In this document: piece by piece, positions 9,611 through 18,999 of the stretch
Layout of the letters: each line of letters starts with the position of its first letter
Numbering within the stretch: position 1 is the first letter of the stretch
DNA from: JAGQOZ01 sp041399205
Lineage (GTDB): Bacteria > Planctomycetota > Planctomycetia > Pirellulales > Pirellulaceae
Length of the DNA: 64,000 nt
Reading direction: 5' to 3'
NCBI GenBank assembly: GCA_041399205.1
Contig: JAWKTK010000004.1
Coordinates: forward strand, 496,001 to 560,000
Position numbers and translations under genes: made by a program
Notes under the pieces: model-generated
What the model was told of the DNA's origin: nothing
Database searches by the model: none
Seen by the model: the letters and a program-made list of their open reading frames with translations, nothing else

Positions 9611-10639
9611 ATGATTCGACCATTTTCAATCTGTTCGGTGACGTTGATTTCTTGCGCTTTGCTGGGTTGCAGTCGTTCGACTCCAAGCCGCATGCCAGTT
9701 GAAACCGAACCACCTTCGAGCAAAATGTTGCAGCTCTTGTCTGCCGAACGAACCGGTATCGATTTCCAATCCGTTTGGGACAAACCAGCCGAATTTGATC
9801 GAATCTTCTATTCTCAAAACACAGGCGGCGGTGTCACGGTTGGTGATTACGACGCCGACGGATTGCCCGATCTTTATTTCAGTCGCACGTCGGGCGGTAA
9901 TCGATTGTATCGCAATTTGGGCGATTTTCGTTTTGAAGACGTCACCGTACCAGCCGGTTTGGCGGATGATCAATATTGGTCCACCGGGGCCAGTTTTGTG
10001 GACATCGACAACGATGGAGACTTGGACCTGTATGTCTGCGGCTACGACGAAACCAACAAACTGTACCTGAACAATGGCGCAGGCACATTCACAAATGTCG
10101 CAGGTGCATTTGGCTTAGACTTTCACGGCGCCAGCGTGATGATGTCCTTTGCAGATTATGATCGAGACGGTGATTTGGATGCGTATCTGGTGACAGCGGG
10201 GTTGCCACCGGGGCCCGAGCATCAGTTTCGAGTTCGTTTTGTGGGAAATCGTCCGGAGGTTTTACCGGAATTACGAGAGTACTGGCAGCTACTGTATTTG
10301 CCTGGCGAACGAGCAAGACAAGTGGAAGCCGGTCAATTCGATCATCTCTTCCGGAACGACGGTCCCGACCAAAACGGCAATCCTCGGTTCGTCGACGTCA
10401 GCGAAGATGCCGGAATCGACGGTGCCGATATCGGACAAGCATCGACGTGGTGGGACTACAATCAAGATGGCTTTCCCGATTTGTACGTAGCCAATGACTA
10501 TTGGGGTGCGGACAAGTTGTATCGCAATAATGGCAACGGAACTTTCACGGACATCGCCAAAGAGACGCTGCCGCACACGCCGTGGTCTTCCATGGGGACC
10601 GATGCGGGCGACATTGACGGTGACGGCAAATTGATCTAA
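9611..10639 (+). CDS. FG-GAP repeat lipoprotein, N-terminal open portion
   Basis: The first continuous 342-residue frame of the gene described for 9611-13215. It starts with a lipoprotein signal peptide whose lipobox is ALLGC (Cys at about residue 20), indicating export and lipid anchoring. At least five Asp-rich FG-GAP/VCBS motifs follow (DYDADGLPDLYF, DIDNDGDLDLYV, DYDRDGDLDAYL, DYNQDGFPDLYV, DIDGDGK), as in beta-propeller proteins. The frame ends at a TAA created by the first A-run indel; the next frame continues with LIATDMAGLNHFR, so this is not the natural C-terminus. Confidence 0.8.
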   Translation: MIRPFSICSVTLISCALLGCSRSTPSRMPVETEPPSSKMLQLLSAERTGIDFQSVWDKPAEFDRIFYSQNTGGGVTVGDYDADGLPDLYFSRTSGGNRLYRNLGDFRFEDVTVPAGLADDQYWSTGASFVDIDNDGDLDLYVCGYDETNKLYLNNGAGTFTNVAGAFGLDFHGASVMMSFADYDRDGDLDAYLVTAGLPPGPEHQFRVRFVGNRPEVLPELREYWQLLYLPGERARQVEAGQFDHLFRNDGPDQNGNPRFVDVSEDAGIDGADIGQASTWWDYNQDGFPDLYVANDYWGADKLYRNNGNGTFTDIAKETLPHTPWSSMGTDAGDIDGDGKLI

Positions 10640-11928
10640 TTGCCACCGACATGGCGGGCCTGAACCACTTTCGGCAAAAAGTCGGCATGGGAGACATGAA
10701 CAAGCAGCGGCTGGTTCTGGAGTACGCGGAACTCCGTCAATACATGCGTAACGCCTTGTATGTTAATTCGGGAACCGATCGGTTTTATGAAGCGCATTTC
10801 TGACTGGCGTCAATGCGTCAGACTGGACGTGGTCTCCTCGGCTCGAAGATCTGGACTGGACGGTCGGTTGGATCTGATCATCACCAACGGGATGTCTCGC
10901 GAATTCACTAATTCAGACCTGAACGAAGAAGCGACGCGCAATATGAAGAAGGGACGCCAGAGTTTTTTGCGTTTTGGATGAAACAGGATTACAAACGAGA
11001 CCAAAACTTGGCGTTTCGCAATATGGGTGACTTCCAGTTTCAGGACGTTAGTCAAGCTTGAGGGATTTGATCTGGTGGGTGTCAGCCACGGTGCTGCCAC
11101 TGCGGACTTGGACGGTGATGGTGACTTGGACGTGGTGGTCAATAACATGGACACTTCGGCATCGATCTATCGAAATAATTTGAACGATGCTAACTACTTG
11201 CGAATCAAGCTGGTGGGTGCCAAGAGTAATCGCTTTGGTTTGGGGACGACTGTTCGAATTGAACACGACGGTCAAACTCAGATTCGCTACGTGACGTTGG
11301 CGCGAGGTTGGAATTCGACCAGCGAATTGGTGGCCACGTTCGGGTTAGGCGACGCAAAACAAGTGGATCGAATGGTTATCGATTGGCCGTCGAAATTCGG
11401 CAAGAATTGCAAAACGTCCAGGTGCGACAAGAGTTGACAATCGAAGAAAGCGGTTCCGCGATGGACGAATCGGAGCTTGTTGGCAAGGAAGAAATGATGT
11501 TTCGGCAAGTCGATCCGTTCCGTAAGAAAAAACGCCGTGCATACCGAAGCACCCTACGACGATTATGCCAAGCAACCGCTGTTGCCCAGCAAGATGTCTC
11601 AGCTAGGACCGGGCGTCGCCGCCGCCGACATTGACGGGAATGGGTTTACCGATCTCTACCTGGCCGGCAGCACTGGAGACGAAGCCGGCGAAGCTTGGCT
11701 GGGCACAGAAGACGGCTTTGAATTCCGCCCGGTCAGCGCGTTTGCAGCGGATACTCAGTGCGAAGATATGGGCGCCCATCTTCCTGGATGTGGACGGTGA
11801 CGATGATTTGGACTTGTACGTGGTCAGTGGCGGAGTGGAATGTGATCCGGGTGACGCTGTGCTGAAGGATCGTTTGTACCTGAATCAAGAAGGGCGATTC
11901 GAAGCAGCAGATTCGGGCGCTGCCCGAT

Positions 11929-13215
11929 TTGGCCGCAAGTGGCAGCGTCGTGACGGCAGCGGACTATGATCGAGATGGTGATTTGGATCTGTTTGTGGGT
12001 GGTCGAGTTCGTCCGAATGAATATCCGTTGCCTTCGCAAAGCTATCTGCTGCAAAACGAAGGCGGTCGCTTTGTCTTGGCTGAATCTACAGCGTTGCGCG
12101 ATATCGGTATGGTGACCGCCGCCGTCTGGACCGACTTGAACCATGACGGCTGGTTGGACTTGGCCTTGGCTCACGAATGGGGACCGATTCGAATCTTGTT
12201 GAACACCAATGGCAGCTTTGTCGATGGTACGGCCGACGCCAATCTGGCAGAAATGCTCGGTTGGTGGAACAGCATTAGCGCGGCAGACATCGATGCCGAT
12301 GGCGATCTGGATTTGGTGGTGGGCAACTACGGACTCAATACCAAGTATCACGCATCCAAAGACCATCCCGTGCAAATTCACTACGGTGATTTCGATGCGA
12401 CTGGCAACATGCAAATTGTGGAATCGGAATACGAAGGTGACAAGTTGTATCCGGTGCGAGGCAAAAGTTGTTCGACCAACGCGATGCCGTTCCTGGCCGA
12501 CAAGTTTGAAACCTACACGCAGTTTGGATTGGCAGAATTGGACGAAATCTATTCGCCCGAATGCCTGAGCGCGTCGGTGCATCTAAAGGCATACGAACTT
12601 CGGTCGGGCGTGTTGATCAACCATTCCGGCAAGTTCGAATTCAAACCTTGGACCAGACTCGCTCAGATTGCGCCCGTCTTTGGTACCGTGATCTGCGATT
12701 GGAATCGCGATGGTCACTTGGATATCTTCGCGGCTCAGAATTCCTATAGCCCTCAGCGCGAAACCGGACACATGGACGGCGGAATGGGGATGCTGTTGTT
12801 GGGCAACGGGGCAGGAGATTTCCAGCCAGTTGCGCCGAATCAAAGTGGCATCCAAATACCTGGAGACGCAAAGTCAGCGATTCGTCTCGATTACGATGGA
12901 GACTTCGACCAGGACTTGTTAGTGGGTGTCAACAATGGTCGTTGGGCAGTTTTGAAGAACGAACAACTGCCTGATGCTAAAGCGGCCAAAGTGCTGCGAC
13001 TGCAGGGCCCTGCTGGAAACCGCCAAGCCATCGGTTCGCACATCTCCGTGACTCGGCCCAATGGCCAGCAGGTGTTTGAAGTTCATGCGGCTGGCGGCTA
13101 TCTGAGCGCCGGTGTATCAAGCGTTGAACTTCCTAAGGATGCTTCGGAGCTTAGAGTGCGTTGGCCGGACGGAAGTCAGGAAAATCGCGCTCCATTTCGA
13201 ACCAAAATGTTTTAG
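11929..13215 (+). CDS. FG-GAP / ASPIC-UnbV repeat protein, C-terminal open portion
   Basis: The last continuous frame (up to 428 residues) of the broken gene at 9611-13215. It contains further FG-GAP motifs (DYDRDGDLDLFVGGR, DLNHDGWLDLALA, DIDADGDLDLVVG, DWNRDGHLDIFAA, DYDGDFDQDLLVG) and ends in an ASPIC/UnbV-like segment (GNRQAIGSHISVTRPNGQQ, then SVELPKDASELRVRWPDGS). The codon at 11929 is only the first ATG in this frame, not a natural start: it has no ribosome site and lies inside the conserved region. The natural stop is TAG at 13213-13215. Confidence 0.75.
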   Translation: MAASGSVVTAADYDRDGDLDLFVGGRVRPNEYPLPSQSYLLQNEGGRFVLAESTALRDIGMVTAAVWTDLNHDGWLDLALAHEWGPIRILLNTNGSFVDGTADANLAEMLGWWNSISAADIDADGDLDLVVGNYGLNTKYHASKDHPVQIHYGDFDATGNMQIVESEYEGDKLYPVRGKSCSTNAMPFLADKFETYTQFGLAELDEIYSPECLSASVHLKAYELRSGVLINHSGKFEFKPWTRLAQIAPVFGTVICDWNRDGHLDIFAAQNSYSPQRETGHMDGGMGMLLLGNGAGDFQPVAPNQSGIQIPGDAKSAIRLDYDGDFDQDLLVGVNNGRWAVLKNEQLPDAKAAKVLRLQGPAGNRQAIGSHISVTRPNGQQVFEVHAAGGYLSAGVSSVELPKDASELRVRWPDGSQENRAPFRTKMF

Positions 13216-13390
13216 AAATGAAACACAGCTCCCCGATTGGTAGATTCGGACGAAAGTTAGGTAAAACCGGTTCTATCGAAAAATCATCCTTTTGCAAAGA
13301 TACCGAAGCTGCATTAGATTTAGACGCTGTCTACTCAATTCGTAGCCCGAATGGGCAACTTATGCGCGGTTTCTTTTTGTGAGGTGAGGG

Positions 13391-15419
13391 ATGAAACATC
13401 GAACGAAGTTTGGAGCATTGCTCTGCATTTTTTCTCTGGTCGGAGGGCCAGTTGCCAATGCCATTGAAACGGCTGGCGAGTTGTATGTCGATTTAAACGC
13501 AGCCGACTTTTCGACGGGTGGAACCAGTTGGTCGAACGGTGGAACGTACACTGATTTTGACGCAGTTGGTGCTCCGCGAGCGTGTACCCGATGCATCAGT
13601 CGCCGGGAATTGTTTTTGATGGCGTCAATGACGCGTTTCAGCAGGAACGACTTGGCTCCCGAAGGCTTGATAGGCCTCGATCCGACGCGAACCATCGAAG
13701 TCTGGGCGTTGAATCCAAACATTGCCGCCGAAGAAACTCTGGTTTCGTGGGGACAACGAAGGTGGCGGACGGAACCGAACATGGCGTTTAACTATGGTAA
13801 TAACGGCATGTGCGGAGCTGTTGGTCACTGGGGTGGCGGTGAATGCGACGTCGGTTGGAGTCGACAATGATTTTACCGCCGGTGCGCGAAGCTGGCTTGT
13901 GGCACCATCTGGTGTATACCTGACGGCGAAACCACTCGTCTTTATGCTGATGAGGAACTCTGGAATTCAGAAGATGCTGGAATTGTGGGGTGGTCTGGAT
14001 ACGTGGGGTGATTCGCCCGTCGCGATTGCTTCTCAATGGGAAGCAGGCGGATTTGATCTCACTCCGGGGCTGAAAGGTAACTTGGCAATTTCTCGAGTTC
14101 GTATTCATGACGGTGTTCTTACCGACGAACAGATTATGTCCAACTACTTGGAAGAAACCGGCGATTTTTCCTCAGCCTGACATCGGCGGTGGCGATCCTA
14201 CTCCGGCGCTACATTCCTGTCGGTCCCATTCATCGCTACAGTTTCAGCAATCCTGCCAGCGGCGATGCTTCCGGCACGCTGATTCGGTGGGCGGTGCGGA
14301 CGGAATTGTCGTTGGTGACGGTGCCGATTCACGGGTTCGGAACTGAGACTTTTTGGTGGAACATCGGACTTTGCGGCCTACGGCGATCTTCCCAATGGTT
14401 TGATTTCAGGTCTGGAAGATTTGACCATCGAAACTTGGATGACTGTGGACAGTGCACAGACCTGGTCTCGTGTCTTTGACTTTGGTTCGACCGAACCAGG
14501 TGGAGCTGACGGCGAATTGGAAGACGTTGGTGGCGGCGGCGCTGGGTTGGATTACCTGGCGCTAACTGCAGTCCGAGGAACCGCGGAAAACCAACAGCGA
14601 CTGGAAATGCGTGACGAAGATCCAGCAGGCGGCGGCGTGTCGACCGTGGACATCGATTACGCGGCTGGCGATCGAGTGTTCCCGGACGAAGATGCGTTGT
14701 ACACGGTGGTTTATGATTCGGACGGTGCGACTGACTTGTGCGGTGAAGATTCGACACCGACATTGAGTGTTTATCGTAACGGCGAATTGGTCGGCAGCGG
14801 AACGACGACGTTGCAACTGTCCAATATCAATGACGTCAATAACTGGTTGGGCCGATCCAACTGGACCGCTGACTCGAATACCGAAGGTAGCTACGATGAA
14901 TTTCGTATCTACGATTACGCGTTGAACGCGGACCAAGTCTTGGGGAACTATGAAGCCGGTCCCGATACGGTCAATATCGGCGGTGGCGGTGTTACCGGTG
15001 ACTTCAACGCCGATGGCAGTGTCACAACGGCCGACTTGGACGTGATGACACTGGGTGACGCAGCCTTTGACGTAACTGGAGACGGCATTGCCGATGCGGC
15101 TGACGTGACGGAAATGGTTTCGAACCTGATCAACACGTGGATTGGTGATTCGAATGGCGACGGCGAATTCGGAACATCCGACTTTGTCCAAGTTTTCACC
15201 ATTGGCAAGTTCGAAACGGAACAGTCGGCCGTTTGGTCCGAAGGTGACTGGAACTTGGACGGAGTGTTTGACACCAGCGACTTTGTTGCTGCATTCACCG
15301 AAGGGGGCTTCGAAAAAGGTCCCAAGACCGGTGTCAGTGCCGTTCCCGAACCAGCCAGCATGACCCTGTTGCTGTTCGGCTTCCTAGGCCTGATGGGCTT
15401 GCGTCGTCGACGACGCTAA
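13391..15419 (+). pseudogene. LamG-domain, dockerin, PEP-CTERM protein, full extent with several frameshifts
   Basis: One secreted protein of about 670 residues when frames are joined. It has a signal peptide (cleavage near PVANAIE), a LamG/concanavalin-like domain (about 13.48-14.17 kb), a proline/glycine linker, a second LamG domain (14.23-14.95 kb), dockerin-like repeats (15.0-15.3 kb) and a PEP-CTERM tail. The region 13.56-14.39 kb is spread over three frames with at least eight switches; in each segment the LamG-type sequence continues (VYPMHQSPGIVFDG, NDLAPEGLIGLDPTRTIEVW, GETTRLYADEELWN, NLAISRVRIHDGVL). The 3' half is intact. As with the FG-GAP gene I favour sequencing error, but a decaying gene cannot be excluded. 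Confidence 0.7.
14400..15419 (+). CDS. LamG / dockerin / PEP-CTERM protein, intact 3' portion
   Basis: A continuous 339-residue frame. Residues 1-185 are a LamG-type domain (EDLTIETWMTVDS, then SYDEFRIYDYALNADQVLGNY, the typical end of the fold). Residues 199-305 hold dockerin-like repeats (DFNADGSVTTADL, DVTGDGIADAADV, DSNGDGEFGTSDF, DWNLDGVFDTSDF). The tail is a canonical PEP-CTERM signal: VPEPAS, a hydrophobic helix and an RRRRR end, which marks exosortase-type sorting. The true gene begins at 13391; 14400 is just the first ATG in frame. Confidence 0.8.
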   Translation: MISGLEDLTIETWMTVDSAQTWSRVFDFGSTEPGGADGELEDVGGGGAGLDYLALTAVRGTAENQQRLEMRDEDPAGGGVSTVDIDYAAGDRVFPDEDALYTVVYDSDGATDLCGEDSTPTLSVYRNGELVGSGTTTLQLSNINDVNNWLGRSNWTADSNTEGSYDEFRIYDYALNADQVLGNYEAGPDTVNIGGGGVTGDFNADGSVTTADLDVMTLGDAAFDVTGDGIADAADVTEMVSNLINTWIGDSNGDGEFGTSDFVQVFTIGKFETEQSAVWSEGDWNLDGVFDTSDFVAAFTEGGFEKGPKTGVSAVPEPASMTLLLFGFLGLMGLRRRRR

Positions 15420-15451
15420 GTTGACCTTTGATCGGTCTATAAGTTGACTTT

Positions 15452-15492
15452 AAAAACGCCGACGAGCGATCACGCTGGTCGGCGTTTTTTTT
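15452..15492 (+). terminator. Intrinsic terminator after the PEP-CTERM gene
   Basis: A 12-bp inverted repeat (AAAAACGCCGAC at 15452-15463, GTCGGCGTTTTT at 15478-15489) is followed by further T. It lies 33 bp after the stop codon of the LamG/PEP-CTERM gene. Confidence 0.9.
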
Positions 15493-15498
15493 GTTCGA

Positions 15499-15594
15499 GA
15501 TCGCTTCGCTGCTGGATCGCTTCGCTGCTAGATCGCTTCGCTGCTAGATCGCTTCGCTGCTAGATCGCTTCGCTGCTGAATCGCTTCGCTTCGA
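15499..15594. repeat. Six tandem copies of a 16-bp repeat
   Basis: Head-to-tail copies of GATCGCTTCGCTGCTA with minor changes (last base A or G; the sixth copy is AATCGCTTCGCTTCGA). They lie between a terminator and the 3' end of the convergent xylulokinase gene, outside any coding region. Function unknown; such arrays often vary in copy number. Confidence 0.9.
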
Positions 15595-15703
15595 GGGGTG
15601 CTGGCTGTCTGGCGGTTGGCTCGTAGTGCGGCAAAGACGCAGCTCGCAGCGCGGCGGCTCCACAGCAACGCAGCAAGGCTCGCGATTCAAATCGCAGCGC
15701 TCT

Positions 15704-17212
15704 CTACAGCCGCTTAAAGTCATCTTTCAGCGACGAATACAGCTGTTGGTAAACCGGAAAAGCCGAATCGTATCGCTTCTTCGCGGCAGCTTTGGGTGCC
15801 GTTTCGTCGATCGTGTGAATCGTGGCGGCACAGGCTTCTTCGATGTTTTTGTATTCGCCAGCGCCCACCGCGGCCAATAACGCCACACCGTAGGCTGGCC
15901 CCTGTTCTGCATTAATTCGATAGACTTTTTGTCCGAACACATCCGCTTGGATCTGCCGCCACAACTGGCTCTTCGCACCGCCTCCGCCAACGCGAATCTG
16001 CCGCACTGGCACGTCCATCTGTTTGAAAATGTCCAGACTTTCACGCAACGAATACGCCACACCTTCCATGATTGAACGCACCAAGTGGCCTCGTCCATGT
16101 TTCAGCGTCAAGCCAATAAAGCTGCCTCGAGCCGAAGGGTCGGCGTGCGGAGTGCGTTCGCCCGCTAAGTAGGGTAAGAACATCAGGCCTTCGCTGCCGG
16201 CTTCCACCGCGGCGGCTTCGGCATTCAAGACCGGAAACGGATCTCCTTTGTGAGCAGCAGCCAGTTCGGCACACAGGTTTTGGACAAACCATTCCAGTGA
16301 ACCAGCGGCGGAAAGAGTGACACCCATCATGTGCCATTTGCCATGCACGGCGTGACAAAATGTGTGCAAGCGGCCTGCCGGATCGACTTGCACTTCATCA
16401 CTGTGCACAAACATGACACCTGACGTTCCCAGCGAAGCGGCCAGATGTCCCTTTTTGACAATACCGGTACCCACGGCGTTGGCCGCACAGTCGCCCGCGC
16501 CACCGACCACCACGCAGTCAGTGCTGAGACCTAGCTGTTGGGCGACTTCGGCGGTCAAATTGCCTGTGACTTGTTCTGATTCGTAGCAAGTGGCAAACAA
16601 ATCAGTGTCTAATTCCAATTTGGATAATAGTGATTTCGACCAAGTTCGCTTTTTGACGTCCAGCAGCAGCATGCCGCTGGCGTCGCTGACTTCGGTGGCG
16701 AATTCACCGGTCAGTCGGCGGCGAACTTCGTCCTTTGGCAACAGAATTCGCTTGGTCTTGTCAAAGTTCTTGGGTTCGTTGTTGCGGAGCCACAGAATTT
16801 TCGGAGCGGTAAAGCCTGTCAGCGCCGGGTTGGCGACCATTTGAATCAGCTTTTTTCGTCCGCCGGCTCGTTTTTCAATTTCGTCGCATTCGGCGGCGGT
16901 TCGCTGGTCGTTCCACAGCAGGGCAGGGCGGATGACTTTGTTCTTGGCGTCCAGAAAAACGGAGCCGTGCATTTGTCCTGACAGGCCAATCGCTTTGACG
17001 TCGTCCTTTTTGAGCTTGGCCAATTTCATGACTTGTTGGACCGTTTTCACCGTCGCATTCCACCATTCGTCCGGATCTTGTTCGCTCCACAACGGTTTGG
17101 GATGCAAGGATGGATACGTGGCGGTGGCTTCGGCCAGAATTTCTCCGGACGCGTTGATGGCCAGGGTTTTGGTTCCGGAAGTTCCAATATCAATACCAAG
17201 CAGGACAGTCAT
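15704..17212 (-). CDS. xylB: Xylulokinase (FGGY family)
   Basis: A 502-residue FGGY sugar kinase that phosphorylates D-xylulose to xylulose 5-phosphate. The N-terminal phosphate-binding loop is GIDIGTSGTKTLAI and the sugar-binding GLSGQMHGSVFLD motif lies near residue 75-90. LLWNDQRTAAEC follows, and the C-terminal FGGY signature region contains VGGGAKSQLWRQIQADVF. Length matches the family (about 480-510). The start at 17212 is preferred: it opens with MTVLLGIDIGTSG, and GAGG stands five bases upstream. The gene is divergent from a solute-binding lipoprotein; no xylose isomerase lies in the window. Confidence 0.93.
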   Translation of the reverse strand: MTVLLGIDIGTSGTKTLAINASGEILAEATATYPSLHPKPLWSEQDPDEWWNATVKTVQQVMKLAKLKKDDVKAIGLSGQMHGSVFLDAKNKVIRPALLWNDQRTAAECDEIEKRAGGRKKLIQMVANPALTGFTAPKILWLRNNEPKNFDKTKRILLPKDEVRRRLTGEFATEVSDASGMLLLDVKKRTWSKSLLSKLELDTDLFATCYESEQVTGNLTAEVAQQLGLSTDCVVVGGAGDCAANAVGTGIVKKGHLAASLGTSGVMFVHSDEVQVDPAGRLHTFCHAVHGKWHMMGVTLSAAGSLEWFVQNLCAELAAAHKGDPFPVLNAEAAAVEAGSEGLMFLPYLAGERTPHADPSARGSFIGLTLKHGRGHLVRSIMEGVAYSLRESLDIFKQMDVPVRQIRVGGGGAKSQLWRQIQADVFGQKVYRINAEQGPAYGVALLAAVGAGEYKNIEEACAATIHTIDETAPKAAAKKRYDSAFPVYQQLYSSLKDDFKRL

Positions 17213-17377
17213 GTCAGCCTCGGCTTTCTGGGGTAAAGCGATCCGTAGTTCTCTCACCGAACCGGCGTGGGGAAATCCTGGTTCGTGGTGTACACTGTCG
17301 GTGATTGCTGGGGATTGTAATCATCTGGATTTGTTCGCTGCAACCTTGTCGCGAACACTTTGGCACAACGATAAAAA

Positions 17378-18868
17378 ATGATCATGCGTAACAAGTACCA
17401 GAAAAAGTCGAACCGCACTTGGCGTTGGGCAAGATTTTTCCGTCTGCTGGCCGTGTGGTTGGGCACGCTGGTGGTTTCACCGGGGTGCGATTGGGGCAAT
17501 TCAAATTCCAGCGAAACTCGGCCCAAGCCGAATCGTCCCTTGCGAATTGCCGTGGTTGAAGATGAGCCGTTGGCGGAACGGATTCAACGCGAATGGACGG
17601 CGCAGAATGCCGAACCGATATTGCTGGAGCACTTAGACCGCGATTCTCTTGACCGTCCGCAGCGAATTTCTGCCGATGTCATTCTGTTTTCCACCGTCGA
17701 CACGGGTCAGTTGATTGCGTCCCAGCAACTGCGGCCTCTGCCAGTATCCGGAGCGGATTCCGGGATGTCCACTGACCACGTTTCGCAGGTCCAGTTGGAT
17801 GACGTGTTAACGTTGAATCGCCGCATGGAAATGCGCTGGGGTGACGAGGTCTACGCCGTCACCGTTGGTTCGCCCGTGTTGGTGTTGATGTATCGCCAAG
17901 ATTGGTTCGACGAGCTAGGTATCGAACCGCCGACCACTTGGACGCAATATCAAGACGTTGTGCGACAGTTTACGAATCGTCCGGAATTCGCTGCGAACAA
18001 TAGTGATGGCGACCAATGGCGTCCAGTTGCCGAGCCTTGCAGAGCCGGTTGGGCCAGTCGCATGTTTTTGCAACGAGCGGCCGCTCATGTTAGTTCGCCC
18101 AACCAGTATTCCAACGTGTTTGACGTGACGTCGATGAAGGCGCAGATCGATACGGCGCCATTCGTCAAAGCGTTGACAGAAATGCAGGCCACAGCCAGCT
18201 TGTTGCCCGCGGGCACCCAGCCACTGGACCCGAATGAAGCGGCCGAAATGTTTTGGGCAGGCAACACCGCCATGGCATTAACTTGGCCATCGGCAGCTCG
18301 AACAGACGTTTCTTCGCTGGCCGGAGTGAACGTGGGATTCGCCGCTTGTCCCGGTTCGGATCAGTTCTATCTGTTCAGCAGCCAGGAATGGCAAGATCGT
18401 TCGCAAGTGGTTTCGGTTCCGTTGTTGGGGACCAGCGGTCGACTGGCGGGGATTGGCTCGGGTGCTCGAGATCTACCGTCGGTCATGAACTTTTTGGCTT
18501 GGCTCACTTCCACGGAACAAGACGCGAGGATAGCTCGAACGTCCGCCGCAACCACCGCGTATCGGTTTTCCCAATTGGTCGTGCTTGAACCTTGGCTAGA
18601 ATCGCCTGCCAAACCAGCGGCGGAACAGTACGCTCAGGTCTTGCGGAACACGCATTCCGCAACTTCGTTTCAAGTCCTGCTGCGAATTCCCGGAGCGAAT
18701 CAATATCTGGCTGCCTTGGACCAACAAGTGGATGCGGTGTTGTCAGGCGTCAAAGAACCAGCCGCGGCGTTAGCCGAAGTGGCGGCGGAATGGGATCGAA
18801 TCACAGACCAGCTGGGGCGGGCAAGTCAAAAGGCGGCGTTCGCAAAGTCGTTGGGATTGAATCTGTAG
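17378..18868 (+). CDS. Extracellular solute-binding lipoprotein (ABC transporter type)
   Basis: A 496-residue exported protein. The first 37 residues form a lipoprotein-like signal with a basic start, hydrophobic core and cysteine at 37 (VVSPGC; the -3 position is Ser, not the usual Leu). The rest fits the family 1 solute-binding fold: an N-terminal lobe beginning LRIAVVEDEP, the LVLMYRQDWFDELGIEPPTTW stretch near 170, and a C-terminal helix bundle ending in RASQKAAFAKSLGL. This family captures sugars or peptides for ABC importers, but no permease or ATPase gene is adjacent, so the ligand is unknown. It is divergent from xylulokinase. Start could be 17378 or the ATG at 17384. Confidence 0.8.
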   Translation: MIMRNKYQKKSNRTWRWARFFRLLAVWLGTLVVSPGCDWGNSNSSETRPKPNRPLRIAVVEDEPLAERIQREWTAQNAEPILLEHLDRDSLDRPQRISADVILFSTVDTGQLIASQQLRPLPVSGADSGMSTDHVSQVQLDDVLTLNRRMEMRWGDEVYAVTVGSPVLVLMYRQDWFDELGIEPPTTWTQYQDVVRQFTNRPEFAANNSDGDQWRPVAEPCRAGWASRMFLQRAAAHVSSPNQYSNVFDVTSMKAQIDTAPFVKALTEMQATASLLPAGTQPLDPNEAAEMFWAGNTAMALTWPSAARTDVSSLAGVNVGFAACPGSDQFYLFSSQEWQDRSQVVSVPLLGTSGRLAGIGSGARDLPSVMNFLAWLTSTEQDARIARTSAATTAYRFSQLVVLEPWLESPAKPAAEQYAQVLRNTHSATSFQVLLRIPGANQYLAALDQQVDAVLSGVKEPAAALAEVAAEWDRITDQLGRASQKAAFAKSLGLNL

Positions 18869-18999
18869 ACCGAATTCACTCGGCGAATTCGAAATCCAGC
18901 GTGCGGCATAGCGATTCGCTGCATGGTATATTCGGCGGTTCGTAATTCGTCGTTGTTGATTAGATCGTTGACAAAATCTGGAAGATCGAGGTGGATGAG

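Larger units (their letters stand above)
9611..13215 (+). pseudogene. FG-GAP/VCBS repeat ASPIC/UnbV-type lipoprotein, full extent with about nine frameshifts
   Basis: Joining frames gives one protein of about 1,200 residues: lipoprotein signal, calcium-binding FG-GAP (DxDxDGxxDL) repeats, an ASPIC/UnbV segment near 11.2-11.4 kb (GRTxxRIEHDGQTQ-like), more FG-GAP repeats and a second ASPIC-like end (SHISVTRPNGQQVFEVH). The breaks I can place are at about 10628-10630 (A run, one base short), 10798-10800 (T run), 10858 (G run), 10951-10953 (G run), 11059 (net +1), 11392 (G run), 11527-11532 (A6, one too many), 11775-11777 (C run, extra) and 11915-11917 (GGG, extra). Every one except 11059 is repaired by one homopolymer base, and coding character persists across all junctions, so sequencing error is likelier than decay. 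Confidence 0.75.

Noticed and set aside
15499..15594. CRISPR-like short array
   Set aside because: The 16-bp copies are directly adjacent with no spacers.
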